Translations under genes and position numbers: made by a program | The notes under the pieces: model-generated | Told to the model about the DNA's origin: nothing | Seen by the model: the letters and a program-made list of their open reading frames with translations, nothing else | Databases searched by the model: none | Assembly (NCBI RefSeq): GCF_029589055.1 | Contig: NZ_JARQZP010000003.1 | Location: forward strand, 1,798,001-1,862,000 | Direction: 5' to 3' | Source: Vibrio hannami | Lineage (GTDB): Bacteria; Pseudomonadota; Gammaproteobacteria; Enterobacterales; Vibrionaceae | DNA: 64,000 bases | In this document: in pieces, positions 1 to 8,820 of the stretch | Position numbering within the stretch: the first letter of the stretch is position 1 | Layout: every line of letters starts with the position of its first letter

Positions 1-425
1 GGCACGCCAAATGCCAATGCTAAGGCATAGTTACTTGCAATAGGAATAATTTCCGGGGCGACACCAATCCACTCCAATAAAGGCTTTGCGTTAGCCAGAT
101 AGGTGATGAGTAAGATACTGGAAAGTAATGCCAGCCAAACCATCTGGAAAAATTCAATCGAGATATTTTTGTGGTTACGCGCGCCACGGTGATAAGCAAC
201 CACGGGAGTGAGAGCCATAATGATACCGCGAAGCAGCAACAAGACCGGAAGCCACAGGCTACTACCGAGTGCAATCGCTGCCAGATCAGCAGGGCTCACC
301 TGCCCAGCCATTGTTGTGTCGACAAACCCCATCGCCTGAGTAGCAATTTGAGTCAAAATGATAGGTGTAGAAAGGCGCATCAAAGCACCAGATTCATGAA
401 TGAAAGGTCGAAGATTTTGTAACAT
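1..425 (-). CDS. MATE-family multidrug efflux protein, NorM-like (partial, N-terminal part)
   Basis: The reverse strand encodes about 141 residues that run off the left edge of the window, so only the N-terminal third is present. It begins MLQNLRPFIHESG and contains the MATE hallmark segment around MGFVDTTMAGQVS followed by several hydrophobic helices, closely resembling NorM-type Na+/H+-coupled drug exporters of the inner membrane. Another in-frame ATG lies 15 nt upstream at 440; neither has a convincing Shine-Dalgarno sequence. It diverges from the DUF1289 gene. Family call is firm; substrate is unknown. Confidence 0.85.
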   Translation of the reverse strand, partial: MLQNLRPFIHESGALMRLSTPIILTQIATQAMGFVDTTMAGQVSPADLAAIALGSSLWLPVLLLLRGIIMALTPVVAYHRGARNHKNISIEFFQMVWLALLSSILLITYLANAKPLLEWIGVAPEIIPIASNYALALAFGV

Positions 426-613
426 GGAAGTTTTAAACATCAATATAAATGCACCAGTGATGGCAGAATAGCGAGTGTGCATTTTAGGATGTGCCCGTTC
501 GGCGGCGAAAATATAAACGCCTTTCCGGGTAGAATCAAGGATTGCCTGAACTTTAATGACAAGTTATGGTTTTATAAATCTTCAGGTTATAAAACAGGTT
601 AGATAGATAAGAG

Positions 614-820
614 ATGTTTATAGGAAACAATACAAGTATCATCACTCCTTGCATAGGCAGCTGCCAGCTTGATGAGCACGCTATTTGTAAAGGGTGTTAC
701 AGAACCTCAGAAGAAATTGCTGATTGGATAAATAAAACTGAAGACGAAAAAATAAGCATTGTTATCCGGTGTAAAAAACAGATTGCGAAGCAGGTTGAGC
801 ATAACAGCGAAGGAATCTAA
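614..820 (+). CDS. DUF1289 family small cysteine-containing protein
   Basis: This 68-residue protein has the DUF1289 pattern: PCIGSCQLDE near residue 12 followed by CKGCYRTSEEIADW. Its three conserved-type cysteines suggest a small metal or redox site, but the family function is not known. An AAGAG sequence sits just before the ATG. It stands alone between the divergent MATE gene and the convergent reductase operon. A degraded second copy of the same gene is visible near 55.15 kb. Confidence 0.85.
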   Translation: MFIGNNTSIITPCIGSCQLDEHAICKGCYRTSEEIADWINKTEDEKISIVIRCKKQIAKQVEHNSEGI

Positions 821-874
821 CGATTCGAACTTCGCTGTTTTTAGCTAGTTTACAATGTAAATATCAAGGGTTAA

Positions 875-1981
875 CTAACCTACCTGATATTCAGCATAGT
901 CAGTAAGTCCTTTCTCAGCACCTCCAAACAGGGTGTCTGGATCATGAGCTGTTAGCGGGTAACCATTTTCGATTCGGCTAGGTAGATCTGGATTTGAAAC
1001 AAACGGACGACCAAATCCAACCATATCAGCAAGGCCATCGTTAATCGCCTTAGCAGCTTTTTCACCGTTATATTTACCAGCATAAATGATGGTGCCTTTA
1101 TAGGCTTCTCTTACTGCTTTTTTGAATTCTAATGGTGTCTCTGGTGCGTCTTCCCAGTCTACTTCTGCAATGTGCATGTAAACCACACCAAGCGAGTTTA
1201 GAAGTTCTGCCGCTGCGGTGTACGTTTCGACCGGATTGCTATCAACGGTACCATTCAACGAAGTAAATGGAGCTAATCGCACGCCAACACGATCTGCACC
1301 GATAGCCTCAACCATTGCTTCAACCACTTCTTTCAGGAAGCGCAGGCGGTTTTCAACAGAACCACCATATTCATCGGTACGGTTGTTTGCTTCTGAGTCG
1401 ATAAATTGATTTACAAGGTAACCATTAGCTGCATGAAGCTCGATGCCATCAAAGCCTGCTTGAATAGCGTTGAGTGCTGCCTGATGGTATTCAGAGATAA
1501 CGCTTTGAATATCTTCTTTGTTCATTGCACGAGGTTCAACCACGTCAACAAAACCTGGTGCGTTATTACCATCATCTATAAACACTTTCACATTTTCAGC
1601 TTTTAGGGCTGAAGATGAAATAGGCTGCTGACCACCAATGTTTGCCGGGTGAGTAACGCGACCAACATGCCAAAGCTGTGCGAAAATAGTGCCTTCTTTA
1701 ACATGAACTGCATCGGTTACTTTTTTCCAACCCGCAATCTGCTCAGGGGTGTAAATACCGGGTGTCCAGGCATATCCCTGCCCCATTTCTGAAATCTGAG
1801 TTCCTTCCGCTACAATCAAACCAGCAGATGCTCGCTGAGCGTAATATTCTGCCATCATGTTGTTTGCTGTGTTGCCCGGTTGACTTGCGCGTGAGCGAGT
1901 CATAGGTGGCATAACAATGCGGTTTTTCAGAGATAAAGAACCAAGCTGAATAGGTTGAAACAACGCGTCTTTCATCATCAC
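875..1981 (-). CDS. Old-yellow-enzyme family alkene reductase (NemA-like)
   Basis: A 368-residue FMN-dependent NAD(P)H oxidoreductase of the OYE family, which reduces activated C=C bonds and sometimes nitro compounds. Visible signatures are the N-terminal LGSLSLKNRIVMPPMTR strand, the catalytic pair H183/N186 in ELHAANGYL, the RTDEYGGSVENR segment and the C-terminal phosphate-binding MVGFGRPFVSNPDL. Length matches the family. The start is one of three consecutive ATGs. It is the last gene of a tight three-gene reverse-strand operon with two glyoxalase-fold proteins, 6 nt after the preceding stop. The context suggests detoxification of reactive carbonyl or enone compounds. Confidence 0.93.
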   Translation of the reverse strand: MMMKDALFQPIQLGSLSLKNRIVMPPMTRSRASQPGNTANNMMAEYYAQRASAGLIVAEGTQISEMGQGYAWTPGIYTPEQIAGWKKVTDAVHVKEGTIFAQLWHVGRVTHPANIGGQQPISSSALKAENVKVFIDDGNNAPGFVDVVEPRAMNKEDIQSVISEYHQAALNAIQAGFDGIELHAANGYLVNQFIDSEANNRTDEYGGSVENRLRFLKEVVEAMVEAIGADRVGVRLAPFTSLNGTVDSNPVETYTAAAELLNSLGVVYMHIAEVDWEDAPETPLEFKKAVREAYKGTIIYAGKYNGEKAAKAINDGLADMVGFGRPFVSNPDLPSRIENGYPLTAHDPDTLFGGAEKGLTDYAEYQVG

Positions 1982-1987
1982 ACTCGC

Positions 1988-2368
1988 TTATTTTTCAAGT
2001 TGAATTAGTTCGATTGGGTAACCATCAGGATCTTTTACGAACGCAATATGGGTTGTACCGCCCAGCATTGGACCCGGTTCACGCGTCACATTGCCGCCTC
2101 GTGCCTTGATCTCATCACATGCTGAGTAGATATCTTTTACACCTAACGCAAGATGACCGAAAGCATTACCCATTTCGTACGAATCTGTATCCCAGTTGTA
2201 AGTCAGCTCAATAGTAGGACCGCCTTGTTCATAACCCACGAACACTAACGAGTAGCGGTATTCAGGGTTTTCAAAACGATCAAGAAGCTTCATACCAAGA
2301 ACCTGAGAGTAGAACTCAATAGATTTGTCCAGATCGGTAACACGGATCATGGTGTGCAAGAATTTCAT
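1988..2368 (-). CDS. Glyoxalase I-like VOC protein (lactoylglutathione lyase type)
   Basis: A 126-residue vicinal-oxygen-chelate protein with two beta-alpha-beta-beta-beta modules. It starts [20 protein letters not shown] and carries His5, the central [10 protein letters not shown], the FGHLALGV segment and the terminal [12 protein letters not shown], which together supply the His/Glu metal ligands of GloA-type glyoxalase I. The product is expected to isomerise the methylglyoxal-glutathione hemithioacetal in the cytoplasm. An AGGAGCC Shine-Dalgarno precedes the ATG. It is the middle gene of the operon. The housekeeping gloA may lie elsewhere, so a paralogous role is possible. Confidence 0.88.
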   Translation of the reverse strand: MKFLHTMIRVTDLDKSIEFYSQVLGMKLLDRFENPEYRYSLVFVGYEQGGPTIELTYNWDTDSYEMGNAFGHLALGVKDIYSACDEIKARGGNVTREPGPMLGGTTHIAFVKDPDGYPIELIQLEK

Positions 2369-2382
2369 AGTTGGCTCCTTAC

Positions 2383-2868
2383 TTATTCATACTCAGAAGA
2401 GTAAGTTTCTTCATAAGTGTGAGAGTACAGTTCAAACAGGTTACCGAACGGGTCTTCCAGATAAACCATTTTCGCTGGTTTGTTATCGTCTTCCGGGTGG
2501 TAGCGCATGATATCCATTCTTACTTTACCGCCGTATTGTTCTGTACGAGCAATGGCGCCTTCAAAGTCATCGGTTTGTAGGCAGAAATGGAAAATACCGA
2601 TCTTAGAAAAATCAACTACATGGCGATCTTCGCGCTCTTTCATTTCAAATAGTTCGACACCGATACCATCTGTTGTAACCAGGTGAGCAATGTTGAAGCC
2701 CTTGAAACCTTCACCAAAGACAGCAATACACATTCTGCCTATCGCGGTTTCACGCTCTTCGATAACTGGTGTGTTGTCCATAATAAGGCGAAGGCCAAGT
2801 GCTTTAGTATAAAACTCAACTGCCTTATCCATATCTCCAACCATGATTCCAACATGACTCATTTTCAT
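2383..2868 (-). CDS. VOC family (glyoxalase/bleomycin-resistance fold) protein
   Basis: A 161-residue protein starting [20 protein letters not shown], the usual opening of a VOC metal enzyme, with a second module containing [13 protein letters not shown] and a terminal [14 protein letters not shown]. His5, His in FHFC and the terminal Glu are likely metal ligands. It heads the operon leading to the GloA-like protein and the OYE reductase with a 14-nt gap. The substrate cannot be deduced; dioxygenase, lyase and isomerase activities all occur in this fold. Confidence 0.85.
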   Translation of the reverse strand: MKMSHVGIMVGDMDKAVEFYTKALGLRLIMDNTPVIEERETAIGRMCIAVFGEGFKGFNIAHLVTTDGIGVELFEMKEREDRHVVDFSKIGIFHFCLQTDDFEGAIARTEQYGGKVRMDIMRYHPEDDNKPAKMVYLEDPFGNLFELYSHTYEETYSSEYE

Positions 2869-2986
2869 AATATTTGCCCCAAGATTTTAGTAATGAACTG
2901 GTGTGTGTTTTGTTGGTGAGAAGTATATGGATGGTTAGTTATAATATGAAATTATCTATATTTATAGTAATAATAAAATTATGTTA

Positions 2987-3020
2987 TTAAGGCTTTGAGA
3001 GGAGCTGCTCAAAGCCTTAA
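2987..3020 (-). terminator. Intrinsic terminator hairpin behind the PhyH gene
   Basis: A perfect 13-bp inverted repeat (TTAAGGCTTTGAG, 8-nt loop, complementary arm) lies 9 nt after the stop of the reverse-strand dioxygenase gene, with T-rich sequence on the distal side in the reverse orientation. Confidence 0.75.
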
Positions 3021-3028
3021 TCTTAATT

Positions 3029-3796
3029 TTAATCGACTTCTAAAAGCCATTTTTGAGCAGGTGTCAGCCTGTTGGCTGTTTCCGGGGTTAACCATTTGCG
3101 TTGATCCTGCTGCGCGGTGTCTTCTCTGTCGATATACAGTCCATGAAGTACTCTTCGGCGCGTGCCTGCATGGTTTACCGTTCCACCATGCCATGTATGA
3201 GCGTTGAAGATCATAATGCTGCCAGCCGGACATTCCAGATATACTTCATCCGGATGAGGTCCGTCCACATCATCCAGGTATTCCTCAGGAAGCTCTGGAC
3301 GAAGGTGAGTGCCGGGGATGATTCGTGGTGCGCCGTTCTCCTTGGTCAAATCGTCTATTGCCCAAATAGAGTTTACGAGGTGGACTTTTGGAAAGTCAGG
3401 TCTTGGCTTTTTCCAATCTGCATGGAGAGGTTGATGACCTCCACCCGGATGCGCTTCGCGGGCGTTTAAGCTGGATATTTTATACTCGCCGCCAAAGATA
3501 TGTTTACATGCCGCAAGCACGGTAGGGTGAGCCCAAACTTTTTCCCAGACGGTTCCTTTATTAATCAGGTTTGCAATGCGAGTGACCGTCTCTTCCTGAT
3601 GGTGTTCTACCGCAAGATTGTCGCCTTCCTTTTCTACCAACATATCGAACGTTCGACGCATTTCCTGTAGCCAGTGTTCATCAATCACATTGTGAATAAT
3701 GGTAAAACCATGAGTGTCTAACTCATCTAACATTTGCGGGGTAAGGGGAATATCGGCTCCTAGGGCATCCAGATATTTTTTCGAGCTTTCGTTCAT
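3029..3796 (-). CDS. Phytanoyl-CoA dioxygenase (PhyH) family Fe(II)/2-oxoglutarate oxygenase
   Basis: A 255-residue PhyH-type protein, expected to hydroxylate a small substrate using Fe(II), O2 and 2-oxoglutarate. The HxD iron ligands are H125 and D127 (QPLHADWKK), and the distal histidine is in NAHTWHGGTVN (about residue 203), followed by the Arg-rich RRRVLHGLY strand that binds the cosubstrate. It is monocistronic with its own terminator and diverges from an AraC regulator across a 335-nt region, which suggests regulation by that protein. Ectoine hydroxylase and taurine-type activities are alternatives. Substrate unknown. Confidence 0.88.
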   Translation of the reverse strand: MNESSKKYLDALGADIPLTPQMLDELDTHGFTIIHNVIDEHWLQEMRRTFDMLVEKEGDNLAVEHHQEETVTRIANLINKGTVWEKVWAHPTVLAACKHIFGGEYKISSLNAREAHPGGGHQPLHADWKKPRPDFPKVHLVNSIWAIDDLTKENGAPRIIPGTHLRPELPEEYLDDVDGPHPDEVYLECPAGSIMIFNAHTWHGGTVNHAGTRRRVLHGLYIDREDTAQQDQRKWLTPETANRLTPAQKWLLEVD

Positions 3797-4063
3797 GAGG
3801 CTTCCTTTTGAATAATGTTATTATTTGGTTAAATCGGTTACAACTTTAATCAAAAACCGCATGCCAATAAGTATGCAAAATGTTCGAAATACTGGATTTT
3901 TGTTGACTAAAAATAGAAATGTGAAGTGATGCACAAATAACCAGCCGTAACAGAATTTGCAGCATTTGAATTGAAGATTATTGCTCGGATTTTTGTGCTT
4001 GATTGTAAGACTTTCTTGCCTTGAGATTCAGTATTTTATCAGTTAGAGTCAGGGCGTTTTCCG

Positions 4064-4079
4064 CTATACTCAAGTATAG
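4064..4079. promoter_or_regulatory. Palindrome overlapping a putative -10 box upstream of the AraC gene
   Basis: CTATACT-CA-AGTATAG is a perfect 7-bp inverted repeat containing a TATACT hexamer 52 nt before the likely start of the AraC-type gene. It may be an operator or autoregulatory site. The rest of the 3797–4131 divergent region shows no further clear structure. Confidence 0.35.
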
Positions 4080-4131
4080 TTTTGCACGAAATATGGTTTA
4101 AATATTCGCCGGGAATAAAAGGAAATTGGTG

Positions 4132-5037
4132 ATGAAGTCTGATCTTAAATTTTTCGACTTTGACTCAAATGAGTTGTCTGATTGTGGGAAAGTGTTGGAT
4201 ATCGAGCTCTCTGCGAGTGGTCTGGACTGGCCGGGAGTTATCATTGAAAAAGGAAACTCTCCTCATTTTTATCCTCAGAATGTCTATACGCCATACTTTT
4301 ATTTTGCCTTGGCACTTGATAAAGATCTGACCTGGAGTGCGGAAAAGGACGGTAGCTTAACTGACCTGAAAACTAGCCCCGGTAATATCTGGATCAATCC
4401 ACCGAAAACACCGTTTACCCATAATATTTCTGAGCCTTGCTACTTTGTTATTCTGGCAATTGAGGAGGAAGAGTTTCTTTCTAACTGTCCATTGAACTTA
4501 CAAGGCAAGGAGCTGCAGTTTCTTAATAACTACAATGTTATGGATGAGTCGATCAAGGGTGTCATTGAGCTGTTTATGCTAGAGGCTAAAACGAAAGGAA
4601 GAAATGGCCGAGTTTACCTTAAGAACCTGATTTCTTTGCTGGCAACCAGCTATATCCAGAACTACTCAAACTATATTGATTTGCAAAATGATCAGATCAC
4701 TTCTTCCAAGTTCGATCAACGACAGGTGGACAAAGTTGATCAGTACATCACTGATAATATCGGGCAACAAATTTCAGTAGATGACCTTGCCGATCTTCTA
4801 AGGTGCAGTAAGTTCTATTTTCTGCGGGAATTCAAAAAACTGGTGGGTATGACACCCTACCAATACCTGATGAATAAGAGGCTAGATCAGGCTAAAGAGT
4901 TGCTGTTTGGTGACAATGTCAATATCGCTGCAGTAGGACATGATTTAGGGTTTAACGATCAGTCCCACTTTACACGAGCATTTAAGAATCAGTTTGGCTT
5001 AACTCCCGGGCAGTATGTAAAGCAGTTAAAGAACTGA
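4132..5037 (+). CDS. AraC family transcriptional regulator
   Basis: About 301 residues with an N-terminal cupin-like sensor region (residues 1–180) and a C-terminal double helix-turn-helix: ISVDDLADLLRCSKFYFLREFKK and NIAAVGHDLGFNDQSHFTRAFK, ending in the family signature GLTPGQYVKQ. The ATG at 4132 is preferred over the in-frame TTG and GTG just upstream because AAAAGGA lies 8–9 nt before it. It is divergent from the PhyH dioxygenase gene, a likely target. Effector unknown. Confidence 0.92.
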   Translation: MKSDLKFFDFDSNELSDCGKVLDIELSASGLDWPGVIIEKGNSPHFYPQNVYTPYFYFALALDKDLTWSAEKDGSLTDLKTSPGNIWINPPKTPFTHNISEPCYFVILAIEEEEFLSNCPLNLQGKELQFLNNYNVMDESIKGVIELFMLEAKTKGRNGRVYLKNLISLLATSYIQNYSNYIDLQNDQITSSKFDQRQVDKVDQYITDNIGQQISVDDLADLLRCSKFYFLREFKKLVGMTPYQYLMNKRLDQAKELLFGDNVNIAAVGHDLGFNDQSHFTRAFKNQFGLTPGQYVKQLKN

Positions 5038-5054
5038 TATTAGATTGACGTCGA

Positions 5055-5402
5055 TTAATTAACCAGGTGAGCGTACTCAATAACTACCTGATTGCCATCA
5101 ATATATGCATTCTGAATAGCGCCATCTACATTGACAGTGGTTTTTAAATAAACCACTTTAGCTGACTCTTCTGGATTTACTTTTAAAGACGGAATAACCA
5201 GTGCAGGTTCTACATGCATAATACGGCACAGGCGTTCGATGAACGTAATATTCAGAGGAACCGCACCACGTAGGTAATTAGAGAACTCCAACTGGGTTAA
5301 CCCGAGCTTTTTTACGATCTCCATCTGAGTCAACCTCATCTTGGCTTTCTGAGACATCCAAATGCCATTTAACGCTTCGCGATCTGCTTCTGTAAAGTTC
5401 AT
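5055..5402 (-). CDS. XRE-type helix-turn-helix regulator
   Basis: A 115-residue protein whose first 70 residues form a Cro/CI-like HTH: LTQMEIVKKLGLTQLEFSNYLRGAVPLNITFIERLCRIM. The C-terminal 40 residues form a small beta-rich tail without a recognised domain. It is convergent with the AraC gene (17 nt between stops) and lies upstream, in the same orientation, of nothing obvious. Targets are unknown. Confidence 0.8.
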   Translation of the reverse strand: MNFTEADREALNGIWMSQKAKMRLTQMEIVKKLGLTQLEFSNYLRGAVPLNITFIERLCRIMHVEPALVIPSLKVNPEESAKVVYLKTTVNVDGAIQNAYIDGNQVVIEYAHLVN

Positions 5403-5506
5403 CGTATATATCCATGCAAATTAATTAGTGTGTAATCTAGATAGATGCATGGCGATTAATGTCAGAACTGCGTTAAAAACACTGTTGCTACTAAAAATGA
5501 ACGTTC

Positions 5507-5538
5507 TACGGCTTACTTTCAAGTTAAAGTAAGCCGTA
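5507..5538 (-). terminator. Hairpin behind the SDR gene
   Basis: TACGGCTTACTTT pairs perfectly with AAAGTAAGCCGTA around a 6-nt loop, 14 nt beyond the stop of the reverse-strand SDR gene. There is no strong T-run, so termination efficiency is uncertain. Confidence 0.5.
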
Positions 5539-5551
5539 AGAATTTGGATCG

Positions 5552-6151
5552 TTACATCTTCGCAGCGATAACGATGTCACCAGAAGTGCTTTCTTCCATT
5601 AGGTCGATGTAGTACTGCGCAACGTCTTTTGCTGGCATACCTGGTTCTGGATCCATGCCCATAGCAATCATTGTTTCTGCTACCCAGCCAGGAGATACAG
5701 CGTTGATTCGGATACGATCAATTTCAGTAACAGACGCTTTGATAGCCGCTTCTACCGCAGCGTTTACGGTTGTAACAATGCCGCTGCCAGCAAATGGGTA
5801 CTGAGCCAGGATGCCGGAAGTAAGAACAATTGCACCACCATCATTTACGTACTGCTCACCAAAACGGATGGTGTTGATTTGTCCCATCATCTTGTTGTTA
5901 ATACCAAATTCCCACTCTGAGTCTGGAGCTTCGTGCCAGTTAGCAATTCTTGCGACACCAGCTGTACAGATAATTGCGTCCACTTTGCCTACTTTTTCGA
6001 ACAGAGCTTTCAGAGATTCCGGGTTCGAGATGTCGACAGGGTTCTCAGGGTGATTAAATGAAGAACCAATCACTTCAGCTTTGCCTTCAAGAAGCTCTGT
6101 AAGTGCGTTACCAATCAAACCAGTTGAACCTAGAATAAGTACCTTTTTCAT
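5552..6151 (-). CDS. Short-chain dehydrogenase/reductase, short atypical type
   Basis: A 199-residue Rossmann protein starting MKKVLILGSTGLIGNAL, with the glycine-rich nucleotide-binding turn at residues 8–14, an IICTAGVARI strand and NAVSPGWV near residue 150. The usual catalytic YxxxK is absent: the equivalent stretch reads SGIVTTVNAAVEAA. This missing Tyr/Lys is typical of a known ~200-residue SDR subgroup and leaves the reaction uncertain. It is divergent from the quinone-reductase/NTF2 fusion gene with a 257-nt shared intergenic region. Confidence 0.85.
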   Translation of the reverse strand: MKKVLILGSTGLIGNALTELLEGKAEVIGSSFNHPENPVDISNPESLKALFEKVGKVDAIICTAGVARIANWHEAPDSEWEFGINNKMMGQINTIRFGEQYVNDGGAIVLTSGILAQYPFAGSGIVTTVNAAVEAAIKASVTEIDRIRINAVSPGWVAETMIAMGMDPEPGMPAKDVAQYYIDLMEESTSGDIVIAAKM

Positions 6152-6408
6152 GTTTATCTCCGTGGGTTACGTGTTGAGTGCATTATTCCTGTTTGGATTC
6201 CTTCCGTGTAGAAGGGTAATGGTTGATTTACCTTTAACTTCAGGTTGAAAGTGCAGAATGGCTATTTGCTACATTGATAATCATCAAAAATAAGTGGTGT
6301 TACTTAAAACCAAAAGTTGAATCAGTTCCAACCATTTCCCATCTACCTACAACACTGTTAATAACCATAATACTGGGCAGTCATACTCAGAAATTTAAGG
6401 TAATTAAG

Positions 6409-7365
6409 ATGAAGAAAGCCACAGTGATTCTGGCTCATCCACGATTTGAGCAATCTTACGCAAACAAAGAGATCATCAGACAGATTGATCTGCAAATGCC
6501 TAACGTGGAAGTCCGCGATATCAGCAAAATGTATCCAGATTTTCAGATTGATGTAAAAGCAGAACAAAAAGCACTTGAAGAGTCGGATGTAATTGTATTT
6601 CAGTTCCCATGGTGGTGGTACAGCTCACCAGCGATCCTTAAGCACTACCTTGATGAAGTGCTTGAGTTCGGTTGGGCATACGGTCCAAACGGAAATGCAC
6701 TGGTTGGTAAACATCTGATTGTTTCTACAACCGCTGGTGGCGGTGATTCATTCTATAAGCCAGGTGGTGCCAACCATTTCTATATTGATACGCTACTTGC
6801 GCCATTTGAAGAGACGGCGTTAAAAGCACGTATGTTGTGGCATCGTGCAGTCAGAAGTCACGACATGGCTTATGTTCCGGGTATTTATCACAGTGAAAAA
6901 TCTGTTAAAGCACGAGCTAAAAATCATGCTGATGAGCTGGTTGCAGTGATGAAGGGAATTGTTGAGTTTTCTGAAGAGGAATACATCAAAGATTTCTTAC
7001 TAAACGACTGGTTCCCGGCGTCAGATGATCTGGAAGAGAACGGTCACTTCACGGCTCACTTTACTTTGACGACGTATTTTGATCTAGATGGTCAGGTTTA
7101 TAAAGCTCATGAAGGCTTTGTTGAGTGGATGGAAGGCGTTCGTAAAGTTCTGAAGCCGGGTACTGTAAAACACACAGTGACCGATCTGGCTGTTCAAAAA
7201 GGAACTAAATCGGCCCACAAAGTTCTGATGACGTTGAACGTAAAAGCGGAAACATTCGGTGGTGAGCAAATTGATATAACGACGAATGAAGGGTGGTCTA
7301 TAGACTTAACCAACGACAGAAAGGTTATTATTACGGAAAGAATTTCCAAAAGAGTAGAAGCTTAA
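6409..7365 (+). CDS. Flavodoxin-fold NAD(P)H:quinone oxidoreductase fused to an NTF2-like domain
   Basis: A 318-residue protein. Residues 1–185 form a flavodoxin-like quinone reductase of the KefF/MdaB type (ILAHPRFEQSYANK, then FQFPWWWYSSPAILKHYLDEV and STTAGGGDSFYKPGG). Residues about 190–318 look like an NTF2/SnoaL-type cone (FSEEEYIKDFLLNDWFP through ITTNEGWSIDL). The ATG at 6409 is chosen because TAAGG lies 8 nt upstream and the family begins at MKKATVILAHP; the frame is open 45 codons further up but that part has no homology character. The family reduces quinones or similar electrophiles with NAD(P)H. The fusion is unusual. Confidence 0.85.
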   Translation: MKKATVILAHPRFEQSYANKEIIRQIDLQMPNVEVRDISKMYPDFQIDVKAEQKALEESDVIVFQFPWWWYSSPAILKHYLDEVLEFGWAYGPNGNALVGKHLIVSTTAGGGDSFYKPGGANHFYIDTLLAPFEETALKARMLWHRAVRSHDMAYVPGIYHSEKSVKARAKNHADELVAVMKGIVEFSEEEYIKDFLLNDWFPASDDLEENGHFTAHFTLTTYFDLDGQVYKAHEGFVEWMEGVRKVLKPGTVKHTVTDLAVQKGTKSAHKVLMTLNVKAETFGGEQIDITTNEGWSIDLTNDRKVIITERISKRVEA

Positions 7366-7433
7366 TTATTTTTGAAAGTAAATAACTAATAGTTGATATA
7401 TTAATTAACGCTTATAAACTTTTCGATTAGAAA

Positions 7434-7469
7434 AATAAAGTCACTCCAACTTAGGAGTGACTCTTTATT
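7434..7469. terminator. Bidirectional intrinsic terminator
   Basis: AATAAAGTCACTCC and its complement flank a 6-nt loop, with A- and T-rich tails on both sides, between the convergent quinone-reductase fusion gene and the secreted-protein gene. Confidence 0.8.
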
Positions 7470-7478
7470 ATAAATAAG

Positions 7479-8018
7479 TTATTTCATTTGACCTTTAGGT
7501 CTGAAATACATTAGGTTGTCTATAGCAAATCGACTAGAAATAGTTGAATGACTTATTGTCATTGTTTTAACTGCGGGACCATCATATTCAAATAAACCAC
7601 CAACAAAACCAGGGTCAGCAAGTAGATCCAACATGACCTCTTCCCTAACCAAGCCTACACCTGGACGATATAGGTCGACATACACGGCTTGATTTCCAGA
7701 GAACGTATTTTGCGCTATACCAAAACTGATTATGGTGGTTGGTACATCAAAGGTTAAGTGTAGGATCCCCGCAGAGGTGCCTTCAATATTAGGAGCATCG
7801 ATATTATTTGTGATCCCCGGTCCAGTGTAAGTACCGGCCATACAAGCCATACTAGGTGAACCATCCACAGTGAATGAATACATAACACCATGCAGATTCA
7901 GGCCCTCACAATAAGCTGGTTCTATATCATAGGTTTCAGAAAATACAGGCATTTCCGCGTTTACACTTGCCATAGGTGCTAACATACCTAAGGCTATTAA
8001 TGAGAGTAGTTTTTTCAT
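7479..8018 (-). CDS. Secreted protein of unknown function
   Basis: A 179-residue protein with a clear Sec signal peptide (MKKLLSLIALGMLAPMASVNA, cleavage predicted after residue 21–22). The mature part is beta-rich, has two cysteines (in AYCEGL and MACMAG) that could form a disulphide, and contains FSGNQAVYVDLY and SRFAIDNLMYF. The last segment resembles the end of jelly-roll domains found in extracellular proteins of PEP-CTERM type, but no sorting signal follows. It is a single-gene unit between two terminators. Function not recognised. Confidence 0.7.
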   Translation of the reverse strand: MKKLLSLIALGMLAPMASVNAEMPVFSETYDIEPAYCEGLNLHGVMYSFTVDGSPSMACMAGTYTGPGITNNIDAPNIEGTSAGILHLTFDVPTTIISFGIAQNTFSGNQAVYVDLYRPGVGLVREEVMLDLLADPGFVGGLFEYDGPAVKTMTISHSTISSRFAIDNLMYFRPKGQMK

Positions 8019-8250
8019 TTTACTATGTCCTTATTCAAGTAAATTAGAAAAACAACAAATCATGTTGATAACAGTTGATTATTCAATATCAACAGAAGCA
8101 CCACTTCAATGTGGTGATCTAAGTGTAGTTATAAAGCTTGTTAGTGATAATATTATTAATGAGAAATTGAAGGTTTGTTTTATATTAAAGTTTTATTAGA
8201 GTTTTATACTTATTAGTAATAAGTATAAATATAATTTTTATCATGAAAGG

Positions 8251-8292
8251 ACTTTGTCGGAACATCTAAAATATCTAGATGTTCCGATAAAG
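8251..8292. terminator. Long hairpin terminator
   Basis: ACTTTGTCGGAACATCTA pairs with TAGATGTTCCGATAAAGT with one mismatch across a 6-nt spacer, just beyond the stop of the frameshifted membrane-protein gene (reverse strand) and upstream of the secreted-protein gene. Confidence 0.65.
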
Positions 8293-8318
8293 TTTATTTG
8301 ACGGTATAACTCAGACAC

Positions 8319-8673
8319 TTAGAAGAACAAACTCTGAACAACACATCCCAATAGGGCAGGAATGCCTGCAATTAGCAGTTTTGCATACATGTTGGTATTG
8401 TCATTGAGTCTTGCGCTGTCTATTTCATTCACCTTTGCTCTGTCTACCATTGAGTCGGCGACCCTTTCCGCTTTTTCATCAGAAACACCAATGCCGCCTT
8501 TGGGTGGATACATAAATAGAATGCCAGCGATTCCCCACAGTATGAATACATTGAAGAAAAAGATAGTCAGACCAGTACTTTAACCCAAGAACTGAAGTGG
8601 TTGCTTCTACCGTGAAAGTAAGGGTGAAAGCAAGAAGGTTACTGACAATGACAAATTTAAGGATATTTTTCAT
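8319..8673 (-). pseudogene. Small membrane protein gene with a frameshift
   Basis: Two overlapping reverse-strand frames make one coherent protein of about 118 residues. The upstream frame gives MKNILKFVIVSNLLAFTLTF and then VEATTSVLGLK. After a one-base shift near 8575–8585 the next frame continues TGLTIFFFNVFILWGIAGIL (a second membrane helix), then MYPPKGGIGVSDEKAERV, a charged region and a third hydrophobic segment at the C-terminus. The second frame has a stop immediately before TGL, so neither frame alone is plausible. Function unknown. It is either a real lesion or a sequencing indel. Confidence 0.6.
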
Positions 8674-8820
8674 TCGGAGTTTATTTTTACCTGCACTCAA
8701 GGTCACTAACTTATAAATAGTATTATAAATTAGTAACTTAATTCTTATGGGTAGAAGTTACTCATGTTGTTCTTATTCGTCAAACAACGATTTAGACTAG
8801 ATATTACTTCTTCGATCCAA

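Noticed and set aside
440..613. Possible FMN-type riboswitch in the leader between the MATE and DUF1289 genes
   Set aside because: No conserved riboswitch core or stem set could be found; only AT-rich promoter-like sequence is visible.
6274..6408. 45-codon N-terminal extension of the quinone reductase fusion
   Set aside because: The extension is without homology character and the ATG at 6409 has a proper Shine-Dalgarno and the family N-terminus.
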